A stretch of DNA of 64,000 nt from Anoplolepis gracilipes (lineage: Eukaryota > Arthropoda > Insecta > Hymenoptera > Formicidae): positions 8,420,001 to 8,484,000 of the forward strand of contig NC_132983.1 of NCBI RefSeq assembly GCF_047496725.1. Reading direction: 5' to 3'. Below the pieces are notes generated by a model, which saw nothing but the letters and a program-made list of their open reading frames with translations, was not told where the DNA came from and made no database searches. Below, one piece after another: positions 58,175-64,000 of the stretch. A program made the translations under genes and the position numbers. How positions within the stretch are numbered: position 1 is the first letter of the stretch; every line of letters begins with the position of its first letter.

Positions 58175-58864
58175 TTACGGTACCGCAAATTCATTAAAAC
58201 CTCTTCTGTAACGTCCATTGTTCATTGAACTGTCTTTGTCAATTACTAGAAATCCATACTTGTGCTGCCAACATTTTTGGCATAACGCGCAAAAATCATC
58301 GTACGACATATCAGTATTTACATGATCGTTGTACACATGTCGCAAGTTTGTACCGTCTTGTTTAAATAAAATCAACAGATTAGCATTGTCGCGTATAAGA
58401 TGCTTGGGTATCTTGGCATACGTTTGACAGAGATAGAAACAATCGACGCTTGAGTGTCGACCCATTGAGAAGTACTCTCTTATCGGATCTTGCTTGTCGC
58501 ATGCCACGTCATCGAAGATAAAAACCGAATTCAGAAGCGCCTCTCTCGATGAAATGACATCGCTGTTATTAGAGAACGTAAAGTAACCAATTTCATCTAT
58601 CGATGATAGTAAATTTTCCAAATATTGATATTTTGGTTGTTGAAGCGATTTTGAATATATGTATAAATTTTCAAAGCGTATGCCGTTTGGACTTTCTATC
58701 AAGCTTATCAACAAGTTAGTTTTACCGCAATTCGAAGGGCCGCAAATGAGACCGCGTATTGTATTCGGTAACATTTTTCCATGTTTGTGTATTTCTTTTT
58801 CAGGCATTAGTCTATTGTCAAAATTTGTTACTTTAATTACCGTTGGTTGTAGCACGAATCGCAT
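58175..58864 (-). CDS. Maverick FtsK/HerA-type packaging ATPase
   Basis: 229 residues from ATG 58862-58864. Walker A is GPSNCGKT (residues 42-49) and Walker B is SVFIFDDV (about 113-120). The later QTYAKIPKHLIRDNANLLILF segment matches the sensor region of A32-like packaging ATPases. It would pump the genome into a capsid. The frame is intact and of normal length. Its 5' end faces the plus-strand capsid cluster across a 100-bp divergent promoter region. Confidence 0.92.
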   Translation of the reverse strand: MRFVLQPTVIKVTNFDNRLMPEKEIHKHGKMLPNTIRGLICGPSNCGKTNLLISLIESPNGIRFENLYIYSKSLQQPKYQYLENLLSSIDEIGYFTFSNNSDVISSREALLNSVFIFDDVACDKQDPIREYFSMGRHSSVDCFYLCQTYAKIPKHLIRDNANLLILFKQDGTNLRHVYNDHVNTDMSYDDFCALCQKCWQHKYGFLVIDKDSSMNNGRYRRGFNEFAVP

Positions 58865-58964
58865 GACTTGTCTAATCAGACTTAACGATACTTTATGAGG
58901 AGGAAGAGGGTGAGGAGAGCCTATTTATAGATGCGCATCAAATCGAAACCGCTCAGTGTCAAAC
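58865..58964 (+). promoter_or_regulatory. divergent promoter region with TATA-like box
   Basis: 100 bases between the ATPase start and the plus-strand gene at 58965. CTATTTATAG (58921-58930) lies about 35 bases before the ATG, a plausible TATA box for the capsid cluster. Confidence 0.4.
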
Positions 58965-59231
58965 ATGTTTCTTTCACTGTCGGATGACTGTGATATTCTC
59001 AACCTTACCTCAGAACAGTTGCAATATATACCGAAGATTATTTTATTGAAACAGTTTGGTCGTTACGTGGAACGTCTGTGGGACAAACTTCCGGAATATA
59101 TAAAGGCTGATTCGGAGGTTCAGACCTATCGTCGCTGTTTCGAACATTACAATCGACCGTGGCAACGAACGCACATTGACGGTCCAGCGCCGATGATAAA
59201 AGATTGTTACGAATGTCAGCGAAAACCGTAA
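58965..59231 (+). CDS. unrecognised 88-residue Maverick protein
   Basis: Start chosen at ATG 58965, because the frame to 58956 offers only GTG. The sequence is MFLSLSDDCDILNL...KQFGRYVERLWDKLPEYI... and ends CYECQRKP. It overlaps the next gene's ATG (59213) by 19 bases in another frame, which suggests translational coupling or alternative transcripts. No domain recognised. Position at the head of the capsid cluster suggests a small virion or assembly factor. Confidence 0.6.
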   Translation: MFLSLSDDCDILNLTSEQLQYIPKIILLKQFGRYVERLWDKLPEYIKADSEVQTYRRCFEHYNRPWQRTHIDGPAPMIKDCYECQRKP

Positions 59232-59854
59232 GAGGCTGTGGTCTGTTGAATCGCGCGATAAACGCACTCCCTATCGAATTACATATTCCTGGATATCAGT
59301 TTTGCGGACCGGGAACTCGTTTACAAGAACGATTGGTTAGAGGCGATCGAGGCATCAACCCATTGGACGTCGCGTGTCGCGAACACGATTTAGCTTACTC
59401 GCGAAGCAACAACCTCGGCGAACGACACGTAGCGGATAGTATACTAGCTGCGAGGGCGCGGGAACGTATTACCGCGAAAGATTCGAATTTTGGCGAAAGA
59501 GCAGCCGCCACGGCCGTTTGGACGGTCATGAAAGCAAAGACGAAAATGGGTATGGGGATGAAAAAGTCGTCGACGAAGAAAAAGATTACGAAAAAACGAA
59601 TACTTCCGGTAGCGAAACGCGGAGGCGTATTACCGATTCTACCAGTGTTGGGTGCTCTCGGATCTCTGATTGGTGGAGCGGCTGGTGTAGCGAAGATGGT
59701 AAACGACGGAAAATCTACGCAACGTCAGTTTCAAGAGATGCTACGTCACAATCGCGCCATGGAAGGTCGCGGATTGTATCTCGCGCCATACAAATACGGA
59801 CGAGGAATCTCAATGAGAAAGAAGAAGAAAAAAAAAACGTCAAAGAGACACTAA
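59213..59854 (+). CDS. minor virion protein with phospholipase A2 domain
   Basis: 213 residues from ATG 59213 (the TTG at 59204 is not used). Residues 31-35, CGPGT, form the calcium loop and DVACREHDLAY (52-62) holds the His-Asp pair, as in parvovirus VP1-type PLA2. The middle is Lys-rich (MKKSSTKKKITKKR). A hydrophobic Gly/Ala/Leu segment (LPILPVLGALGSLIGGAAG, about 143-161) may be membrane-active, and the end is Arg/Lys-rich. The layout recalls adenovirus pVI fused to PLA2. It would breach the endosome during entry; this is inference from family. The stop is followed two bases later by the protease ATG. Confidence 0.8.
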   Translation: MSAKTVRGCGLLNRAINALPIELHIPGYQFCGPGTRLQERLVRGDRGINPLDVACREHDLAYSRSNNLGERHVADSILAARARERITAKDSNFGERAAATAVWTVMKAKTKMGMGMKKSSTKKKITKKRILPVAKRGGVLPILPVLGALGSLIGGAAGVAKMVNDGKSTQRQFQEMLRHNRAMEGRGLYLAPYKYGRGISMRKKKKKKTSKRH

Positions 59855-59856
59855 AA

Positions 59857-60231
59857 ATGCCAAAGGGTGCAACTACCAACGTACAACTGCTGCAACTAGC
59901 AAAACGTATGCGCATTCCGTATTTTAGAGGCGTTTTTATGCGTGACTCATTACCGATCGGTGGTATATATCGAAACGAGAGCGGTATCATAAATTTGGAT
60001 AACGCTAAAGGCTCGGGTACTCACTGGGTAGCGTATGCAAAGAGAGGGAATCGCGCTATATATTTTGACAGTTTTGGCAATCTTCGCCCGCCGAATGAAT
60101 TGATACGATATTTAAATGTGTCAAAAATAGATTATAATCATACATCCTATCAAACTTATAATCAAAGCATCTGCGGACAATTGTGCTTGCAGTTTCTCCG
60201 AACGGTCGATGCACGCGAATTTAAATTTTAA
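59857..60231 (+). CDS. adenain-like cysteine protease
   Basis: 124 residues from ATG 59857, only two bases after the upstream stop. A frame open further upstream to 59518 overlaps the PLA2 gene and is not used. Catalytic His56 (GTHWVAY), Asp71 (IYFDSFG) and Cys106 (QSICGQLCLQFL) are in the C5/Ulp1-like order. It is shorter than adenovirus protease (about 200), but usual for Polintons. It would mature the virion proteins. AATAAA follows at 60266-60271. Confidence 0.85.
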   Translation: MPKGATTNVQLLQLAKRMRIPYFRGVFMRDSLPIGGIYRNESGIINLDNAKGSGTHWVAYAKRGNRAIYFDSFGNLRPPNELIRYLNVSKIDYNHTSYQTYNQSICGQLCLQFLRTVDAREFKF

Positions 60232-60265
60232 CACATACACATTATATGTATGAAAACACATTTTG

Positions 60266-60271
60266 AATAAA
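60266..60271 (+). terminator. poly(A) signal after the protease
   Basis: AATAAA, 35 bases after the protease stop, likely ends the 58965-60231 transcript. Confidence 0.45.
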
Positions 60272-60733
60272 AATTATATATTAAACATATATATCGCTAT
60301 GTATCTTCTTTATAAAATCCTATCCTTCTTCCTGTATATTATATAATAATAATAATAATAATAATAATATGTTACATTGATATATTTTTTAATCGAAATG
60401 TATAGTTTATTGGAAATGTGTCAAGAATACTTTTAATATCTTAATAAGTTACGTTTATATTTCTTTTACTGCAACCTTTTCCTTTGCTCTCTCTCTCTCT
60501 CTCCTTTCCTTACACATCATACTCTCCTTGTGCTACGTCTATAGCGCTGCCCTTTTCCCACCATTATGCTCTCCTTGTCCTACGTCTATAGCGCCTTCCT
60601 TCTTACACCACGTCGTACTCTCCTTGTCATACGCTCTATTGTGCTTGCAGTTTTTCCGAGCGGTCGATGCACGCGAATTTAAAGACATACATTCCGCTAT
60701 TTAATTTAGTATTCGTTAAACAGTTTGGTCAAC
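60272..60733. repeat. gap with AT repeat, pyrimidine-rich minisatellite and protease 3'-end duplicate
   Basis: (TAA)n at 60340-60370. CT-rich units with CTCCTTGT-CTACGTCTATAGCG at about 60525, 60571 and a partial near 60620. 60639-60683 duplicates protease bases 60181-60225, with two or three changes. No gene. Confidence 0.7.
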
Positions 60734-61489
60734 ATGTCTATGACATTCACGCTGACTGGGAAGAGCAGCGTTCTCGCGGCAAATTACTCGCCCACCGTAG
60801 ATTTAAGCGATGGTGAATACGAACTCGGTCTAGTGGATTTTGAGAGTTATCACACGATATCGAACGTGAATTCCTCGAATAATAAATTTTACTTTGGCAA
60901 AGACGATGCTGAAATTACGATTCCCAAGGGATCGTACGAGCTGCAAGCGATACATGAATTTTTAAAAAAAACAATTTCACGAAAACGTTCGCAACACGCA
61001 GTTCGTGATGGTGATAAAAAACAAACTGACGACGATGACTTCGAGGCTGGAGAATGGCCGATAGTGCTCCGCGCTAATTACAATACGATGCGGAGCGAGA
61101 TTAAATGCGCCTACAGAATAAATTTTAGCAAGCCTAACAACATTGGATCGCTGCTAGGATTCTCGAACCGTATACTGCAGCCGCGAAAATGGTACGAGTC
61201 GGACGTGCCGATTAACATTATCAACGTGAACATTATCCGCGTCGAATGTAATGTCACCGCGGGTGCGTACAACAACGGTAAACTCGTTCATACGATACAT
61301 GAATTTTCACCGAGGGTACCTCCAGGATATAAGATATCGGAAACACCGGCGCACATCATTTACCTACCGATCATCGTACGGAGCATTACGGATTTAACGT
61401 TACGCGTTGTCGATCAGGAAGGACGATTACTCGATTTTCGAGGAGAAGAGATCACCATTAGAGTGCATGTACGACAGCGACAAAATTAG
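60734..61489 (+). CDS. Maverick minor capsid (penton-like) protein
   Basis: 251 residues from ATG 60734 (MSMTFTLTGKSSVL); the TTG at 60725 is not used. It has beta-rich text throughout (ANYSPTVDLSDGEYELGLVDF, IGSLLGFSNRIL, IVRSITDLTLRVVDQEGRLLDFRGEEITIRV). This matches the single-jelly-roll minor capsid of arthropod Polintons, which occupies capsid vertices. It is placed just before the major capsid as usual. Complete. Confidence 0.85.
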   Translation: MSMTFTLTGKSSVLAANYSPTVDLSDGEYELGLVDFESYHTISNVNSSNNKFYFGKDDAEITIPKGSYELQAIHEFLKKTISRKRSQHAVRDGDKKQTDDDDFEAGEWPIVLRANYNTMRSEIKCAYRINFSKPNNIGSLLGFSNRILQPRKWYESDVPINIINVNIIRVECNVTAGAYNNGKLVHTIHEFSPRVPPGYKISETPAHIIYLPIIVRSITDLTLRVVDQEGRLLDFRGEEITIRVHVRQRQN

Positions 61490-61495
61490 CGTGTG

Positions 61496-61684
61496 ATGCT
61501 CGTGCTGAACGGATCGAAAGACGTGAGAGACAACACAATTTTTACGACGCCCGTGACGACAACAACAACAACAACAACATCGAGATTTGCTAATACGCAA
61601 TCATCTTGCGCTAAGAAAAAGAAATTGAACGCATCAAACGTTGCGTTTTTACAATCTTTGGGATTCGCGGTGCGAAACATTTGA
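61496..61684 (+). CDS. small conserved Maverick protein preceding the major capsid
   Basis: 62 residues from ATG 61496 (the GTG at 61493 is not used). It has a poly-Thr run encoded by ACA repeats, then KKKKLNASNVAFLQSLGFAV at the C terminus. A short 'Lys-rich + L....FL.SLGF' protein in this position is common in ant-type Polintons, to my recollection. It ends three bases before the major capsid ATG. The role is unknown. Confidence 0.55.
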   Translation: MLVLNGSKDVRDNTIFTTPVTTTTTTTTSRFANTQSSCAKKKKLNASNVAFLQSLGFAVRNI

Positions 61685-61687
61685 ACG

Positions 61688-62887
61688 ATGACTGACATTC
61701 TCAACATCGCGGACGAACCGATCTTTGACGATCGCATCGTCAAGATTGAGACTCACGCATACAACCCATTCGCCAACACAACGTTCGGACACAGTGACGA
61801 GATAAGAATACCCATACAACAACAGGATCTGTATACATTACCGTACGAGAGTTTCTTATACATCGAGGGAGAATTGAAGATAAAAAATCCAACTGACGGA
61901 TCTAATGTGGTACTGCAAAATAATTGCGTAGCATTCATGTTTGACGAGATTCGATACGAACTCAATGGCGTGGAGATTGATCGCAACAGAAACGTGGGAA
62001 TAACGAGTATGCTCAAAAACTATGTAACAATATCATCCGATAAAAGCGTGATTATGAGAAATGCTGGCTGGAGTGATCCAACTACTGTAAATGGACATTT
62101 TAATTTTTGCGTACCGCTCTACATGTTATTGGGATTTTGCGAGGATTACAGACGCATAGTAATTAACGCTCGTCACGAGTTGATCTTAATACGATCGCGC
62201 AATGACAACAATTGTCTGGTTGGAGCTTCGGTGGTGGAGCCTGTGATCAACATATTCAAGATACAATGGCGAATGCCACATGTGCTGTTGAGTGAAATTA
62301 AGAAGTTGTCTATGCTGCGCGCTCTGGAAAGCGGACGCTACCTCAGCATGGGTTTTCGCTCGTGGGATCTGTACGAGTTTCCGCTGTTGCAGCGTACAAC
62401 CAAGCATTCGTGGGCCATTAAGACCGCGACTCAGCTGGAGAAACCACGATACGTTATCTTTGCTCTGCAGACAGGTCGGAAGAATGTTATGCTCGAGGAT
62501 ATGAGTAAATTCGACGACTGCAAATTAACAAACGTGAAACTTTATCTGAACTCGGAATGTTATCCGTACGACGATATGAATCTGGATTTCGATAAAAACA
62601 GATGGTCGATTCTATACGACACGTACGCGCGTTTCTGCAAAAACTATTACGGATACGAGTACCTCGAACCGAGCCTCACCGTCTCACTGTTTCTACTTTA
62701 CGGTCCGTTTGTAATCATCGATTGTTCTCGACAAAACGAATCGGTGAAAAATGCTACCGTAGACGTAAGAATAGAATTTGATTGTAAAGAAAATGTGCCG
62801 GCAAACACTACCGCTTATTGTCTCATTTTGCATGATCGCGTTGTCGAATACAATCCTCTAACGAACGTAGTACGTAAAATTACATGA
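61688..62887 (+). CDS. mcp: Maverick major capsid protein (double jelly-roll)
   Basis: 399 residues from ATG 61688. The start MTDILNIADEPIFDD and the block YNPFANTTFGHSDEIRIPIQ are typical of arthropod Polinton major capsids, followed by DLYTLPYESFLYIEG and two beta-rich halves (about 20-200 and 210-399). Hexon-like trimers of this fold form icosahedral shells. The C-terminal text FLLYGPFVIIDCSRQNESVKN and DVRIEFDCKENVPANTTAYC closes the second jelly roll. Intact. Confidence 0.9.
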   Translation: MTDILNIADEPIFDDRIVKIETHAYNPFANTTFGHSDEIRIPIQQQDLYTLPYESFLYIEGELKIKNPTDGSNVVLQNNCVAFMFDEIRYELNGVEIDRNRNVGITSMLKNYVTISSDKSVIMRNAGWSDPTTVNGHFNFCVPLYMLLGFCEDYRRIVINARHELILIRSRNDNNCLVGASVVEPVINIFKIQWRMPHVLLSEIKKLSMLRALESGRYLSMGFRSWDLYEFPLLQRTTKHSWAIKTATQLEKPRYVIFALQTGRKNVMLEDMSKFDDCKLTNVKLYLNSECYPYDDMNLDFDKNRWSILYDTYARFCKNYYGYEYLEPSLTVSLFLLYGPFVIIDCSRQNESVKNATVDVRIEFDCKENVPANTTAYCLILHDRVVEYNPLTNVVRKIT

Positions 62888-63060
62888 ATCAACACTAGCA
62901 GGAACGCTCGTCTTATCAGCCAGCCAACCAACCAACGTTCAATTCTTCTGTAAACGAAATTGGAGAATCACATACCGGATCATATAACATAAAAACTTGC
63001 GATACTCGATGATTAACGTCAGTCGTTCGTCGTCGTAGTTCTCGCTAATATCTCTTCATT
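62888..63060. other. gap between major capsid and next gene
   Basis: About 170 bases with no gene. No convincing TATA box. Confidence 0.4.
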
Positions 63061-63582
63061 ATGGTTGTGCCAACGTTTGTGGATCTTCAAGGATTTATCG
63101 TTGGAGGAAAGTTTATCGTGAAAGAAATTGCGATTTTGACGAAGGGATCTGTACTCTCTCATTATATTTTTACGAGTCTTACACCATTTCGTTTGCTCAC
63201 GAGGTCTGAGAGATCTCAGGTTGCATGGTTGGTTGGAAAACATCATAATCTGCAATGGGAAGATGGAAACGTTCCATACTACATGGCTAAACGTTTAATC
63301 ACTGAGGCTGTGACGTTGAAAGATACATCTTCTCGAGTGTATGTCAAAGGACATGAAAAACGAGAATGGTTGGCAAATTTACTGGAAGACGATGCGAGAA
63401 TCGGTCTTATTATCGAGACATTGGATAACGACTATGACGACGTTCCTGCTTTAGATAAATTAGATGCTACTCTGCGTTGCGATAGACATGTACGAAATTG
63501 CGCTTTACAAAATGTATTTAAAATATTCAATTGGTGGTCGAATCATCATCATGAAGGTTCAATCAACCCATATTTACATTAA
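63061..63582 (+). CDS. conserved Maverick-associated protein of unknown function
   Basis: 173 residues from ATG 63061: VPTFVDLQGFIVGGKFIVKE (about 3-22), LSHYIFTSLTPFRLL, AWLVGKHHNLQWEDGNVPY, VYVKGHEKREWLANLL, and a C-terminal CDRHVRNCALQNVFKIFNWW that may bind zinc (C, H, C). I recall similar proteins in ant genomes next to Polinton genes. The early Asp in FVDLQGF, with later acidic residues (DARIGLIIETLD), could suggest an RNase H-fold nuclease, but no full catalytic set is evident. A poly(A) signal lies at 63640. Confidence 0.6.
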   Translation: MVVPTFVDLQGFIVGGKFIVKEIAILTKGSVLSHYIFTSLTPFRLLTRSERSQVAWLVGKHHNLQWEDGNVPYYMAKRLITEAVTLKDTSSRVYVKGHEKREWLANLLEDDARIGLIIETLDNDYDDVPALDKLDATLRCDRHVRNCALQNVFKIFNWWSNHHHEGSINPYLH

Positions 63583-63639
63583 AAAACTATAGTTCAAGTA
63601 TTATTTTCTATATTCTGTAATTAAATTTTTTTAATTTTA

Positions 63640-63645
63640 AATAAA
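63640..63645 (+). terminator. poly(A) signal after the last complete gene
   Basis: AATAAA, about 58 bases after the stop at 63582. Confidence 0.4.
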
Positions 63646-63654
63646 TTTGGAATT

Positions 63655-63907
63655 TTTATACATTTATATATTTCTTTTACTTGTCACCTTCTTTCCTTAC
63701 CATCATGCTCTCTCCTTTCCTTACACATCATACTCTCCTTGTCCTACGTCTATAGCGCTGTCCTTTTCTCACCATGCGCGCTCTCCTTCCTCTCTATTCT
63801 TTCTCTCACCATGCACGCTATTCTTTTCTCTCGCACCCATATCTCCTTTTCCTACCATCGTGCTCTCCTTGTCATACACATACACCACATCGTACTATAG
63901 AACGCCT
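63655..63907. repeat. pyrimidine-rich repeat matching 60480-60570
   Basis: 63712-63775 is nearly identical to 60503-60565 (shared TCCTTTCCTTACACATCATA and CTACGTCTATAGCGCTG). The short open frame here is repeat-derived. These direct repeats bracket the capsid module. Confidence 0.75.
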
Positions 63908-64000
63908 GATTATATTTATTATTTACATTTATAGTCAAATATACATGATAATGCCCACCCACTGTGCGGCACGTTATTCTTTAGCGCAAACATCCGTACC
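63908..64000. repeat. inverted match to 50908-51037: probable start of right terminal inverted repeat
   Basis: Reads, in reverse complement, as GGTACGGATGTTTGCGCTAA, then the CAGTGGGTGGGCATTATC block, as in 50908-51037 but with one of the two ~38-bp units missing. It runs to the window edge. Confidence 0.75.

Larger units (their letters stand above)
47421..64000 (+). mobile_element. Maverick/Polinton element, right end beyond window
   Basis: A block of at least 16.6 kb with protein-primed polymerase B, retroviral-type integrase, packaging ATPase, adenain-like protease and both capsid proteins, the defining Polinton set. The left edge is placed where similarity between P450 copies A and D stops (copy A 13993-14010, copy D about 47421). 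The edge sequence repeats TGTTATAGT, so it is certain only within about 15 bases. Its coding DNA is richer in GC than the P450 surroundings. Polintons are self-synthesising transposons that may also form virions. Confidence 0.93.

Noticed and set aside
59518..59856. Upstream extension of the protease frame
   Set aside because: It overlaps the PLA2 gene in another frame and has low-complexity DEKD-rich text. The ATG at 59857 directly after the PLA2 stop gives the usual protease N terminus.

Overview
The window is AT-rich eukaryotic DNA from an insect. Intron-containing CYP4 cytochrome P450 genes, a Gypsy/errantivirus-type retroelement, a hAT transposon, a tRNA-derived SINE and a large Maverick/Polinton element make Hymenoptera, most likely an ant, the best guess. 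That is an inference from family resemblance recalled without a database. There are no bacterial genes.

Layout. 1-2430: AT-rich repeats and a 622-bp solo LTR with a 4-bp target-site duplication. 2430-8920: a decayed, env-bearing errantivirus-like element on the minus strand, with a 5' LTR but no recognisable 3' LTR. 8921-11948: flank shared with the other P450 copies, interrupted by a second, inverted solo LTR and a SINE. 11949-47318: a P450 array on the minus strand with four copies. Copy A (11949-16745) is a pseudogene with several lesions. Copy B (24623-25670) is exon debris. Copy C (32959-40702) reads as an intact 12-exon CYP4 gene of 509 codons. Copy D (44773-47318) is a pseudogene that has lost the haem-ligand cysteine. 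Between and within the copies lie a Tc1-like MITE, a decayed LTR-type element with gag remnants, a dead hAT element with a perfect 8-bp duplication, an inverted orphan P450 exon, and an ORF1-only LINE inserted in intron 9 of copy C with a 13-bp duplication.

47421-64000: a Maverick/Polinton inserted in intron 6 of P450 copy D and running off the right edge. It carries the usual gene set: protein-primed family B DNA polymerase (one intron), chromodomain integrase, fibre-like protein, DUF8207-like protein, packaging ATPase, a phospholipase A2-containing minor virion protein, adenain-like protease, minor and major capsid proteins and several unknown small genes. Most reading frames are open. The polymerase has a frame break at its extreme C terminus.

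Together the Maverick genes would make a self-synthesising, possibly virion-forming element: polymerase copies it, integrase inserts it, ATPase packages it, protease and the capsid proteins build the particle. The P450 array shows birth and death: one live gene among three dead copies, with transposons landing in introns and flanks. The most unusual points are a possible Maverick TIR of about 3.5 kb that holds a captured polymerase fragment, an acidic protein with SUMO-interaction-like motifs plus a zinc-binding tail, the half-LINE, and the inverted P450 exon 10.
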